Notes: a model not told the origin generated them from the letters alone. A DNA stretch of 64,000 bases from an uncultured Alistipes sp. (GCA_938014215.1 CALLRW010000007.1:1-64000); one strand, 5' to 3'; numbered from the stretch's first letter, positions 18,440 through 27,639 are shown. Program-made: numbers and translations.

Positions 18440-18504
18440 GGTGAAAGTCTCACGCACGGTTCTGAAGTGGCAGTCGGGAGAGTGATCTCCCGACTGACCA
18501 TAAC
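18429..18504 (+). ncRNA. Group II intron domains V and VI
   Basis: Domain V (18429-18462) starts GAGCCGTGTGAG and ends CTCACGCACGGTTC, a 34-nt hairpin with the invariant catalytic triad region. Domain VI (18468-18500) pairs TGG with CCA and AGTCGGGAGA with TCTCCCGACT around a GTGA loop. The unpaired A at 18497 is the predicted branch point. Confidence 0.9.
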
Positions 18505-19653
18505 ATCATTGCCCGTTCGAACGAAGCCAAGGCCATCGGTATTGGCATGGGCCAGCCGTTTTATCAGGTGCGGTCGTTGATAGAGCGCGGTCAGGTGACT
18601 GTGTTTTCGGCAAACTTTGCTTTGTACGGAGATTTGTCGCGTCGTGTGATGGCAACACTTCGCTCGCTGGTTCCCGGCATTGAGGTTTACTCGATCGACG
18701 AGGCCTTTTTCGACCTGCGGGGTATGGCCGAGCCACTCGACGAGTTCGGCCGTTCGATCAGCCGCACCATCCGCCGCAACGTTGGAATTCCGGTCAGCAT
18801 CGGCATTGCCCCGACAAAGACCCTCGCCAAGATAGCCTCGAAGTTGGCTAAACAATATCCCAAACTGAACGGCTGCTGTTACATGCATCGTCCGGAGGAT
18901 ATAGCCAAGGTTTTGCGAAAATTTCCTTTGCAGGATGTCTGGGGCATAGGCCGTCGCTATGGAAAGATGTTCGATCGTATGGGGCTCTGTACAGCGCAGC
19001 AGTTTGTCGATCTGCCGCAGGAGTGGGTCCGCGCCCGGATGGGGATCACGGGGCTGCGCACCTGGAGCGAACTGCAGGGCACGGCGTGCATCTCGTTCGA
19101 ACAGATGCCGCCGCGCAAGCAGCAGATCACCATCTCGCGCACCTTTCCCCACGAGATCTACACCCGCGAGGAGCTGGACCGTATCGTGGCGGAGTTCGCC
19201 TCGATGTGTGCCGAGAAGCTGCGGGGCGAGGGGTCGGTCTGCGGCGAGGTGCAGAGCTATCTCTACACGAACCGCCACCGCGAGGATCAGCCCCAGCGTT
19301 ACGAGACGAGCCTGCAGCTGCTGCCCGAGCCGACCGACAGCACGCTGGAGATCGTCCGGCAAGCGCGGATCGCCCTGCAGCGGGTCTTCCAGCCGGGATA
19401 CGGCTACAAGAAGGCGGGGGTGATCCTCTCGCAGGTCACGCCGGCGTCGGAACAGCAGGGATCGCTCTTCTCGCCGATCGACACGGCGAAGCACGCCCGT
19501 CTGATGAAGGTGCTCGACACGGTGAACAAGGCGTGCGGCAAGGGGACGCTGGTCGTGGCATCGCAGGGGACGGAGCCCTTCCGCATGAACCGCGAGCACC
19601 TTTCGCCGCGCTACACGACCGACTGGAAGGAGCTGCTCGTGGTCAAGGCCTGA
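18505..19653 (+). CDS. umuC: UmuC (DNA polymerase V catalytic subunit), 3' exon
   Basis: 382 codons continuing exon 1; the spliced protein is 418 aa, close to E. coli UmuC (422). It begins IIARSNEAKAIGIGMG, carries the catalytic SIDEAF palm motif, the thumb HhH region (LQDVWGIGRRYG) and the little-finger domain. The C-terminal region ends RYTTDWKELLVVKA. The first roughly 480 bases use noticeably more A/T-ending codons than the rest (from about 18990), suggesting a mosaic next to the intron. It works with UmuD' in error-prone bypass of DNA lesions. Transcription is from the umuD promoter. The next 295 bases hold no gene. Confidence 0.93.
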   Translation: MIARSNEAKAIGIGMGQPFYQVRSLIERGQVTVFSANFALYGDLSRRVMATLRSLVPGIEVYSIDEAFFDLRGMAEPLDEFGRSISRTIRRNVGIPVSIGIAPTKTLAKIASKLAKQYPKLNGCCYMHRPEDIAKVLRKFPLQDVWGIGRRYGKMFDRMGLCTAQQFVDLPQEWVRARMGITGLRTWSELQGTACISFEQMPPRKQQITISRTFPHEIYTREELDRIVAEFASMCAEKLRGEGSVCGEVQSYLYTNRHREDQPQRYETSLQLLPEPTDSTLEIVRQARIALQRVFQPGYGYKKAGVILSQVTPASEQQGSLFSPIDTAKHARLMKVLDTVNKACGKGTLVVASQGTEPFRMNREHLSPRYTTDWKELLVVKA

Positions 19654-19948
19654 GCCGATACCCTCCGGGAGGGGGATCTGTTCCAACTTCGCCCCCCGGA
19701 TTTCCGCGGCAAATCACATCGCAGAAGAGGCATCCGAAAGCCGGTCTGCACGGGCGCAGGAACCGCCGCCTACATGCAGGTAGTATTCGAATTACCGCCA
19801 ACAGTCTGCCGATAGGTCGATTGTTCAGTTTTTCTGGATGCTGGATATCAGTCGATTGCGGAATATGCTCCCAGAAATACGCATTTTTACGTATTGACCG
19901 GCAAAGGGGCATGCGCGACATTTGCCGACGTAAACAACCGAATTCCGC

Positions 19949-21091
19949 ATGAGACCCCTACCGACCTTCCTGCTGCTGGGTCTGATTCTCGGCAGCACGC
20001 TCGAGGTGCACGCTACGGCACGCACGGGCCCCGAAATTCCGGCTGCAAATGCCTTTGCACCGCCGACCGCAGTGCCCGACCCTCCGGGCCGGCCCGAAGC
20101 GCCCGATCCTCCCGATGACGAAGCGCCTCCCGCCGATACGGGTCCGACACGGAAGAACACGCTGGCCAGGTATCTCCCCCACGTGGCAGGATATCTCCAG
20201 TTGGGCGGCGAAGTCTCGGAAACGACCTCGACCTTCTTCCTCAAACGCGCCTGTCTCTACCTCACGGGATCCTTCACCCCGACACTGAATTACCACTTTC
20301 AGTTCGATTTCGCCCTGCCGAACATCATCGATGCCTATCTCTCCTACCGTCCCCTCCTCCAACTGGGCATCAAGGCCGGCGAATTCAAGGTTCCCTTCTC
20401 GATCGAAAATACCGTCTACTCTCCTGTCAAGTTCGAGTTCATCGAGTACCCGCTGGCCCTGACCCGCCTGATGGGGCTCAACGACATCTGCGGTCTGCGC
20501 TCCACGGGGCGTGACCTCGGGGCCTCGCTCTACGGCGGATTCCTGCGCCGCGGCGACCGCTGCCTGCTCTCCTACGAGATCGGCCTCTTCAACGGCGAGG
20601 GGATCAACACCCGCGACCGCAACCGGACGAAGGATCTCTCCGCGCAGCTGACCCTCGAACCCTGTGCCGGACTGCGCCTCTCGGCCTCCTACTACTGGGG
20701 CGAATACGGCCCGCAGTATCTGCGGCGCGTACGCTACGGGGCGGGCATCTGTTACGACCGCTATCCGGTGGTCGTGCGCAGCGAATGGATCGGCGGCGAA
20801 ACGGGTCTCCCCTCCCGCGACGGTGCGCGGGCCGGCATGCTGGAGAGCCGCGGCTGGTACGCCATGGGCGGCTGGTGGGTCACCCGCACGTGGATGCCCG
20901 TCGTACGCTGCGACACCTTCCTGGAGGATACCTCCTCGCGACAGACCCGGCAGTGCAACTGCACGGCAGGAACCGTCTGGCAGCCGATCCGCCACCTGCG
21001 CTGCCAGCTCAACTACACCTACGAACACCACGCGGCACGAACGACAGCCGATCGCAACGTCCTGTCGGTGATGGTGTCGGGGATCTTCTGA
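19949..21091 (+). CDS. Phosphate-selective porin (OprP/OprO-like) outer-membrane protein
   Basis: 380 aa with a Sec signal (about 1-23) and a Pro/Asp/Glu-rich linker (about 30-70), followed by a beta barrel of the PF07396 type. Supporting blocks are FFLKRACLYLTGSFTP, YHFQFDFALPNIIDAYLSY, GIKAGEFKVPFSIENTV and the terminal VLSVMVSGIF with C-terminal Phe. Such proteins form anion-selective outer-membrane channels, often for phosphate or polyphosphate; selectivity here is unproven. It is a single gene, separated from umuC and from the downstream hydrolase by about 250-300 gene-free bases. Confidence 0.82.
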   Translation: MRPLPTFLLLGLILGSTLEVHATARTGPEIPAANAFAPPTAVPDPPGRPEAPDPPDDEAPPADTGPTRKNTLARYLPHVAGYLQLGGEVSETTSTFFLKRACLYLTGSFTPTLNYHFQFDFALPNIIDAYLSYRPLLQLGIKAGEFKVPFSIENTVYSPVKFEFIEYPLALTRLMGLNDICGLRSTGRDLGASLYGGFLRRGDRCLLSYEIGLFNGEGINTRDRNRTKDLSAQLTLEPCAGLRLSASYYWGEYGPQYLRRVRYGAGICYDRYPVVVRSEWIGGETGLPSRDGARAGMLESRGWYAMGGWWVTRTWMPVVRCDTFLEDTSSRQTRQCNCTAGTVWQPIRHLRCQLNYTYEHHAARTTADRNVLSVMVSGIF

Positions 21092-21338
21092 CCCAACCGC
21101 TGCGGTACCGGAAGGCGCTGTTCTCCGTCTGCTCCACACCGGAGGATAACCTTCCGGCCGCACGGTCCCCGGATGCCGCCCGTCGCCCCCCGTGTTTTGC
21201 CGGAATACGCCGTCGACAAAGCGTTGCCGAAGCTCGATGCCTTGCTCGGAATCAGGGCTGAAAAAAATCAGCCGTCCACCGTCCATCGACACGAATTTCG
21301 TGCGATATTTGCCGGGTAAAACGACTTTGTTTGAGCGT

Positions 21339-21944
21339 ATGAAACGAAAAATCATCTTTCTTCACGGCTTCTTCGCCTCGGGGGCCTGCGCCCCGGCCCG
21401 CGTGCTGGCACAATACTTCGCGGGCAAGGCCGACGTTCTGGCTCCCGATCTGCCGGCACATCCCCGCCAGGCAATCGCACTTCTCCAGCAGCTGTGCGAT
21501 GAGGAGCACCCCGATCTGCTGGTCGGAAACAGCAACGGTTCGTTCCTCGGTCAGATCGTCGCCTCGATCAACGGGCTTCCGGCCCTGCTGGGAAATCCCC
21601 ATCTGGCCATGACGGAGTTCCTCACCGCGCGGATCGGGCTCCACGAGTACAAGACGCCGCGCGCCGACGGCAACCAGCAGCTGCGGATCGACCAGCCGCT
21701 GATCGACGAATTCGCCGACCTGCAGCTCCATCAGTGGGACCACTGCCGCGAGGAGAATCGCGACCGGGTATGGGGGCTCTTCGGCGAGCACGATCAGGTG
21801 GCGCACTACGAATCGTTGTTCCGCGAACACTACCCGAACGTCTATCACTTCCCGGGGGCACACGCTCCGTCGGAGGAGGAGGTCCGCAGCTACTACGCCC
21901 CGCTGGCCGAGCAGCTGCTCGATCGCTACGCCCGCGAACGATAA
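21339..21944 (+). CDS. YqiA-like alpha/beta-hydrolase (esterase)
   Basis: 201 aa, the length of the YqiA/YcfP group. FLHGFFAS at the N-terminus is the oxyanion HG motif. The nucleophile elbow is GNSNGSF (Ser in GxSxG, about residue 69). A late Asp in LFGEHDQVA and a His in PGAHAPSEEE complete the triad. It would be a cytosolic carboxylesterase for short acyl esters; the natural substrate is unknown. The ATG at 21339 is used because the homologous HGF motif then begins at the usual position. A terminator follows at 22004. Confidence 0.82.
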   Translation: MKRKIIFLHGFFASGACAPARVLAQYFAGKADVLAPDLPAHPRQAIALLQQLCDEEHPDLLVGNSNGSFLGQIVASINGLPALLGNPHLAMTEFLTARIGLHEYKTPRADGNQQLRIDQPLIDEFADLQLHQWDHCREENRDRVWGLFGEHDQVAHYESLFREHYPNVYHFPGAHAPSEEEVRSYYAPLAEQLLDRYARER

Positions 21945-22003
21945 ATCGGGCCCTCCGGGAGGCACCTCGGAAGGGAACATCCCCGGGTATCCCGCAGATA
22001 CAG

Positions 22004-22035
22004 GAAGCCCCTGGCGATTGGCCAGGGGCTTCTTT
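22004..22035 (+). terminator. Intrinsic terminator after the YqiA-like gene
   Basis: GAAGCCCCTGGC / GCCAGGGGCTTC, a perfect 12-bp stem with a 5-base loop, followed by TTTC. The T run is short. The gene to the right converges on it. Confidence 0.7.
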
Positions 22036-22059
22036 CATTCCACTCCGGAGGGAGCCGGA

Positions 22060-24561
22060 TCAATGCCGCTCGAAAGCACTGATCCGCATGAACTCACTCG
22101 TCGAACGGCGCTCTTCGGGCGCATAGTACTTGCCGCCGGCCCGCTCGATCCGCGTCCGGACGCAATTCTCGACGATCTCCGATTTCCGCACGCTGCGAGC
22201 CTTCTCCAGCGCCTCCGACCCGACAAGCAGCAGTCGTCCTCCCGTCGATACGGCCGGCAGGTTGATGCCCGCCGGGCGGGTCATCTCCGGAACGGGACGC
22301 AGCGGAAGCGGCGAAAGCACGGCCGAGAGCCGTATTGCGGAGGGCATGGCCGAGGCCGGTTCGAACGGAACGGCCTGGTCGGGGCTGACCGTCAGGCTGA
22401 TCACCACGGGACGCCCCTCCACTCCGTTGCTGTCGATTCCAAAGGCCAGAGCGCAGACGTTGTTGGCATTCCACGAGACAACGACTCCGAATGCCGACGG
22501 TTCGTTCCCCTCGACACGGACTCCATAGGCTTTCGCCACGTAGATCAGTGTCGCAACATCCATCCCCTCCATGACCGAAGCCGGACGGCTCTGCGTCGCC
22601 ACGTAATACTCGGCACACGCTGCCGAGGGCGTTGCGACGATATCGACAGCCGCACGGCCGCTGTAGGTGGCAGCCGGATACTTCACCGGATCGGCCGCCA
22701 CGAGATCGTCTCCGTCATAGACCTTCAGCGAAAGAGCCACGTCGGCCTCGCTGAAGACCCGCTCCTTGATCGTAAACGGCGTGAAGGTAAAATCGGAGAG
22801 CACCTCACACGTCCAGCCGTCGCTGTAGCAGGCCACGGCATAGAGCAGATAATCCCCCGGAGTGAGCGTCGCCCACTCGCAGTCGTACATCAGATTGCCT
22901 TCGGCCTCGCCGTTCTTGAGAATCGGGAATCCGTTGCCGGCCGTCTGGAGATAGGCCGCAAACTCCTCGTCCGAAGCAAACGTCTCGTACTTCTCCTTGC
23001 GGACGGCACCGACGGCCCAGGTCTGATCCGGATCGGAGGGCTTGCAGAGATACGATACCGAGGATTCGTCGGTTGCCGTGACCGTCAGATCGAACGTAAT
23101 GTCCACCTTGTCCAGCCGGTTCGTGCTCACCTCGTAATAGTTGACCTCCGTATTGCGCTCGAAGTATTCGCCCACGCCGAAGACGACGATCGTATAGTCG
23201 GTATCGACCGACAGATCCGTCGCCTCGAGCACCTGCTCACCCTTCCAGGTCGTCCAGCTGTCGTAGCTGTTGGCATAGATGATGCACTCGTCGGCATACG
23301 CCTCGCGCGACATCGAATTGGCGTCGCTCGAGAGGGAGATCATGGCGAAATAGGCGTTGTCGTTCGACGGGATGATGCGGACCTTGAGCAGCGAAGGATC
23401 CGACGAAACGGTCTCGAAACGGAACGTACAGTCGTTGGTCAGCGAGGGCGCAGGCGTCGTCACCTCTTTCGTCGTCACATCCGTCGTACGGTATCCGTTG
23501 CTGACACCGAACGCATAATTCGTATAGGAGGTCTGTGAATAGAGCGTATTGAAGCTCATGACGCCGGTCCCCGCCAGGGTGATGTCGTCCCAGGTCGTCG
23601 GGGTGCCGAAGGCGTTGTTGATCCGGATCACCTCCTCCAGTTCATCGATGATGGTGTCGGCAAACTCCTCCTGCGACGTGAAGGCATCGAAATCCGACTT
23701 CTTCATGATGTCGCCATAGTAGCGATACTCCTCCGAGCCGGGAATCAGCTGGGTCTCCATATAGTTGGGCTTGAGCGTCTTGACATCAAACGACACCCCC
23801 TGTTCGTAGTAGGGAGGCGCCGGTGTGGTATAAGCACACGAGAAGACGTCGCTCGTCACGGTCGCGTCGGTGTTCAGACCGAATACGACGGCAACGTAAT
23901 CCGTTTCGGGGGTCAGGTTCTTGATCTCGCCCACGGTATCGCCCTTGTAGAGCAGCTGCCCGATCAGCGCCTCAAGCGTGATTCCGCTGCTCTCGGCCAC
24001 CGAGCGGAAAAGGTCGATATAATAGGCCGTCAGCTCCGAATCGGAGGAGAAACGTTCGAAATCGGCCTTGGAGAGATTCAGCATGACGTAGGTCATCTCC
24101 TGCTCCGTCGAGGAGATCTTGATCAGGGCCGAGAAGGCCTCCTGGGCAACGACCTCCACATCGAAAAGCCACTTGTCGCTGCTGAGCTGGGTGACGGGCA
24201 CCGAGAGGGTTTCGGCTCCGGGATAGTTCAGACTGATCGTTGCCGTGCGGGACGCGCCGGTTGTGTTCATCGCATAGTCGAAACGGACGACCCCTTCGTT
24301 CTGGGTTTCGCCGATCTGGATCCAGGGCTCCGGGCATTCAGCGGTAATCGAACCGGACTCCGCGGCATTGTCCACCGTATAGTGGATCTCGGCGGAACCG
24401 GCCTCCGCCGTCAGGGAGATTCCCTGAGTCTCAGAAACCGTGATAACGGGCCCAGGGGGAGTTTCCTCACCTGCATCGTCTTTGGAACAGGAGAACAGGA
24501 GCATTCCCGCCAACAGGAAGCCTAAAGGTCTCGTAGACCTGTGGAAAAGTGATGTAGACAT
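22060..24561 (-). CDS. Large BACON-domain surface lipoprotein
   Basis: 833 aa. Lipobox MLLFSC (Cys about 25), acidic linker, a BACON-like domain (about 40-125: ETQGISLTAEAGSAEIHYTV, CPEPWIQIG, SRTATISLNYPGAETLSVPVTQ), then three to four fibronectin-like modules with recurrent EITPETDY/VVFGL strands (for example NLTPETDYVAVVFGLN and DLSVDTDYTIVVFGVG). The last about 90 residues are Arg-rich and not obviously part of a beta domain. BACON domains occur in Bacteroidota surface proteins that bind glycans or mucin, or serve as spacers. No enzyme motif is seen. It is divergent from the next lipoprotein gene. A weak TATATTTA promoter-like box lies near 24604-24611. Confidence 0.72.
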   Translation of the reverse strand: MSTSLFHRSTRPLGFLLAGMLLFSCSKDDAGEETPPGPVITVSETQGISLTAEAGSAEIHYTVDNAAESGSITAECPEPWIQIGETQNEGVVRFDYAMNTTGASRTATISLNYPGAETLSVPVTQLSSDKWLFDVEVVAQEAFSALIKISSTEQEMTYVMLNLSKADFERFSSDSELTAYYIDLFRSVAESSGITLEALIGQLLYKGDTVGEIKNLTPETDYVAVVFGLNTDATVTSDVFSCAYTTPAPPYYEQGVSFDVKTLKPNYMETQLIPGSEEYRYYGDIMKKSDFDAFTSQEEFADTIIDELEEVIRINNAFGTPTTWDDITLAGTGVMSFNTLYSQTSYTNYAFGVSNGYRTTDVTTKEVTTPAPSLTNDCTFRFETVSSDPSLLKVRIIPSNDNAYFAMISLSSDANSMSREAYADECIIYANSYDSWTTWKGEQVLEATDLSVDTDYTIVVFGVGEYFERNTEVNYYEVSTNRLDKVDITFDLTVTATDESSVSYLCKPSDPDQTWAVGAVRKEKYETFASDEEFAAYLQTAGNGFPILKNGEAEGNLMYDCEWATLTPGDYLLYAVACYSDGWTCEVLSDFTFTPFTIKERVFSEADVALSLKVYDGDDLVAADPVKYPAATYSGRAAVDIVATPSAACAEYYVATQSRPASVMEGMDVATLIYVAKAYGVRVEGNEPSAFGVVVSWNANNVCALAFGIDSNGVEGRPVVISLTVSPDQAVPFEPASAMPSAIRLSAVLSPLPLRPVPEMTRPAGINLPAVSTGGRLLLVGSEALEKARSVRKSEIVENCVRTRIERAGGKYYAPEERRSTSEFMRISAFERH

Positions 24562-25095
24562 AATGGATAAGGGTATAAATGGGTTAAAAAAGCAAGCCGG
24601 CTATAAATATAGTGATTTATCTGCGTTTTCGGAACTGAATTTACCATAAAATGAACCGTTTGCATGAAATACATACACATTTGTCTCCATCTGTACAGAT
24701 ACGGGGGCGCCTTGCTTTACAGCGATCCGACCGGAAAAGCCTCCGTCGAATAGTCCGGGAACCGATGCTAAAAGGCTGAAACCACCCTTATCGAATATTC
24801 CATTCGACAAAACAGAATATTCAAACGACAAAAAGAGCTTCTCCCGTCTGTTTTTACTTGGACTTGATCCGTCGTTTTACTAATTTTAGAGCCGTTTGAA
24901 AGGGGTCCCGGCTTCGAAAAACAGCATATTTTTTTTCGATCCACTCCAACCTTCCATTCGGCATCCCGGAAAGGAGGGTCCCGGCGAAGTGTTACGCCGC
25001 CGGAACCCGGTCCGCTCCTTCCCGGCCGGTCCGAATCGGTTTCTCTATTATTCACCCTTAGCAGCGTTCGCGGACCGACGCTATCGAGTTTCTCC
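24562..25095. other. Divergent intergenic region between two surface lipoprotein genes
   Basis: 534 bases without a gene. The left third is AT-rich and, on the minus strand, has TATATTTA near 24604-24611, a poor match to the -7 consensus. The right part is GC-rich and shows no convincing promoter for the rightward gene. I see no repeat, tRNA or hairpin with a T run. Confidence 0.4.
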
Positions 25096-27522
25096 ATGAA
25101 AAAACTCTTCTCTCTCTTCATCGGCCTGACACTTCTGTGCGGAGGCGGAGTCTCCTGCAGCGATGACAACACCTCCGAGGAGCAGCCCGTACGGCCGACC
25201 GTCACGCTGACCGCAGGGCTCGTTACCGACGTGACCGCCACCTTCACCCTCCAGGCCGAAAACGCCGAAAGCTGCGCCTACCTCTGGAGCGAAGTCCCGG
25301 AAGGCACCCTCCCGGAGACACCATCCCCTGAAAAGATCCTCATCGACGGCACAACGGCCAGTGCCTCGGAGGCTGTCCAGATCACACTTCAGGAGCTCGC
25401 TCCCCTGCATACCTACCGAATCTATGCCGTAGCCCTGCGCGGAAGCCTCTACAGCGAGGTCGCCACCCTTGAGCTGACCACCGAGGAGACCCCCGAACCC
25501 GCCTACGAAACCCTCGTCGAGGGGACCTCGGCCATGGGACTCTACTACAAATCCTTCACGGACGAGAGTCTGGGCAACTACATGATCCGCATCGCCAACA
25601 TCGAGTACGACGAATACGGCTATGCCGCCAGTGCGGGATACGCCTTCACGTTCGACCTCTACGGTCCGAAGAGCGACAACGTGATGGATGCCCGGATTCC
25701 CGAAGGGGTCTACCGCTTCGATGCCGACGACACGGGCGGCAGTTTCACCTGCGGAGCCGGATACTCGACGATCGAGCAGACCGACGACGAGGGTTATCCC
25801 AAGGGGGAGACCCTCTCGCTGGCCGGGGGCGAGATCCGCGTCACCCCGACCGACGAGGGCTACACGATCGTCGGATACATCACCGACGAGGCGGGCATGA
25901 CCTACAAGGTCAGCTACTCGGGTCCGATGGTCATCGCCAACAAGACGGGCGGCATCGGCGGCAACCAGGAGGTCGGCTCCACGACCCTCTTCTATGCCCG
26001 CTACTACGGCCAGGCCGACCACAACGGCATCGGCAACTACTACGTCTCGCTCGGCACGACGACCGTCGACAAGGATGATCCCACGACGGCGCTCGACAAC
26101 GGATGGATGATCCGCCTCGACTTCTGGGGCGACGTCTCGGCGGACGACGACCACGCCATCCTGCCCGAAGGGACCTACACGCTCTCCGAGAGCGGAGCCC
26201 ACGACATGATGACGATCTGCCCGGACGACACCGATGTGGCCTACTACTTCCTGACGGGCAAGACCCCCGAACGGACCGACTACATGTGCTACGGAGGGTC
26301 GGTCACCGTCACGCGGACGGGTTCCAACTACCGGATTGACGGTTCGCTCGAGACGGCGGACGGATCGCTCGTGCACTTCCTCTACGAGGGTCCGCTCGAC
26401 TTCGAGAACCGCGCCGAGAAGCTCATCGGCGATATCGACGCCAACTTCCCGATCGCCACGTGCACCTACCTGGGCGACCAGTATGAAACCGGCAGCGACA
26501 ACTACCAGATCCGCCTGGCCTCCGACGAGTCGGAGAGCCTCTTCGTCAACATCGAACTGAGCACCGAACCGGCCGCCAGCGTGCTCGATCCCTTCATTCC
26601 CGACGGTTCGTACCGCGCGGGCGAGTCGGGGGCCTACGCCGCCGGCACCTTCGAACCGGGATACCTCTTCAGCGGCTACCTTGCCGGCACGAACATCGGC
26701 CGCAAGGATGCCTACGGCTACACGGAGACCTACGGACTGATCACGGGCGGAACGATCGACTTCAGCCGTTCGGGCGACACCTACACCATCACGCTCAACG
26801 CCACCACATCGGACCACTTCACGATCAAGGGCTCCTACACGGGCAAACTGCCGATCGACAACACGGTCGCAGGGCCCGCCATCGGTGATGTCGATTTCCA
26901 GGCTGCCTACGCCCCGTCGGCCTACTACTACGGGCTGCGGAACGACGGAGAGGGCGACTACTACTATTACCTGCTCACGTTCAGCGACATCGAGATGGGC
27001 GGCAGCTACAACGGCATCTACCCCATCAACAACGAGGCGGGACACTGCGCCGTGCTCTACGTCTATGCCCCGACCGCCCCGACGGCAGCCGATCCGCGCG
27101 TTGCGGCCGGCACCTACACGCTGGGTGATGAGCGCAAGGCGCTGATCTGGAGCACGGGGTCCGAGGGCCGCGCCTACGATGCCGAAGGGAACCGCTCGAC
27201 GGTATCGTTCTCCAGCGGCACGCTGACCATCGAACACTCCGGCAGCGACGGATACGCCATTACGTTCGATGCCCGCACGCTGCGCGGCGAGCCGTTCCGC
27301 TTCACCTACAACGGCACGATCTCCATCGGCGGCATGTCGTCGCTCGAGACTGCCGGTCCGGTTCCGAGCTCGACGTTCCTGAGCCAGCCGGCACTGACAA
27401 CGCTGCGGCGCGATGCCGTCACCAGACGCGACCTTTCGGCCTCGAAAGCCGAAACGATCCTCCGGCTGCCCGACACCGCCCCGGTTCATCGTTTGCAGAA
27501 GGAGCCTGCTCCCAAGCGATGA
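25096..27522 (+). CDS. Surface lipoprotein with four tandem beta-rich repeats
   Basis: 808 aa. Lipobox GGVSC (Cys about 22) and a fibronectin-like module (about 35-130). Four copies of a roughly 120-residue domain follow at about 160-278, 313-435, 469-585 and 620-742 (period about 150). Each copy has the pattern GNYx-I/V-x-L, then IPEG(T/S)Y, then a G-G-x-(I/V)-x-(V/F)-(T/S) strand, and closes with Y-x-G-(P/K/T)-(M/L/I). The closest known family I can suggest is the beta-sandwich lipoproteins common in Bacteroidales; I cannot name the domain. The C-terminus (about 750-808) is basic and Arg-rich. It probably sits at the cell surface; ligand unknown. A terminator follows directly. Confidence 0.75.
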   Translation: MKKLFSLFIGLTLLCGGGVSCSDDNTSEEQPVRPTVTLTAGLVTDVTATFTLQAENAESCAYLWSEVPEGTLPETPSPEKILIDGTTASASEAVQITLQELAPLHTYRIYAVALRGSLYSEVATLELTTEETPEPAYETLVEGTSAMGLYYKSFTDESLGNYMIRIANIEYDEYGYAASAGYAFTFDLYGPKSDNVMDARIPEGVYRFDADDTGGSFTCGAGYSTIEQTDDEGYPKGETLSLAGGEIRVTPTDEGYTIVGYITDEAGMTYKVSYSGPMVIANKTGGIGGNQEVGSTTLFYARYYGQADHNGIGNYYVSLGTTTVDKDDPTTALDNGWMIRLDFWGDVSADDDHAILPEGTYTLSESGAHDMMTICPDDTDVAYYFLTGKTPERTDYMCYGGSVTVTRTGSNYRIDGSLETADGSLVHFLYEGPLDFENRAEKLIGDIDANFPIATCTYLGDQYETGSDNYQIRLASDESESLFVNIELSTEPAASVLDPFIPDGSYRAGESGAYAAGTFEPGYLFSGYLAGTNIGRKDAYGYTETYGLITGGTIDFSRSGDTYTITLNATTSDHFTIKGSYTGKLPIDNTVAGPAIGDVDFQAAYAPSAYYYGLRNDGEGDYYYYLLTFSDIEMGGSYNGIYPINNEAGHCAVLYVYAPTAPTAADPRVAAGTYTLGDERKALIWSTGSEGRAYDAEGNRSTVSFSSGTLTIEHSGSDGYAITFDARTLRGEPFRFTYNGTISIGGMSSLETAGPVPSSTFLSQPALTTLRRDAVTRRDLSASKAETILRLPDTAPVHRLQKEPAPKR

Positions 27523-27542
27523 TCGCTCTTAAATACCCTTTG

Positions 27543-27574
27543 ACAGGAGGCCCATTCGGGTCTCCTGTTTTTTT
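27543..27574 (+). terminator. Intrinsic terminator after the four-repeat lipoprotein gene
   Basis: ACAGGAG.. CCC / GGG ..CTCCTGT stem with an ATTC loop and seven T residues. Confidence 0.9.
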
Positions 27575-27639
27575 ATCGACATCAGAGATCGTTCCCCGTT
27601 TCTCCTGTATCGCCTCACCCCATCAGCGTACAAATGGCC

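Larger units (their letters stand above)
16150..18504 (+). mobile_element. Group II intron inserted in umuC
   Basis: 2355 bases. The 5' end GTGCGAC matches the GUGYG consensus. About 565 bases of structured RNA (domains I-III) precede the ORF. Domain V is the canonical 34-base hairpin at 18429-18462, with the GAAAG terminal loop. Domain VI at 18468-18500 has a basal TGG/CCA pair, a 10-bp stem and a bulged A at 18497, eight nucleotides from the 3' end counting the A itself; the intron ends in AC. Exact excision joins TGC to ATC ATT and restores the conserved NNDGC-IIARSNEAK of UmuC. The element encodes its own RT/maturase and is visibly poorer in GC than its host, consistent with horizontal arrival. 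Orientation matches the host gene, so splicing is possible. Fine coordinates of domains I-III were not modelled. Confidence 0.95.
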
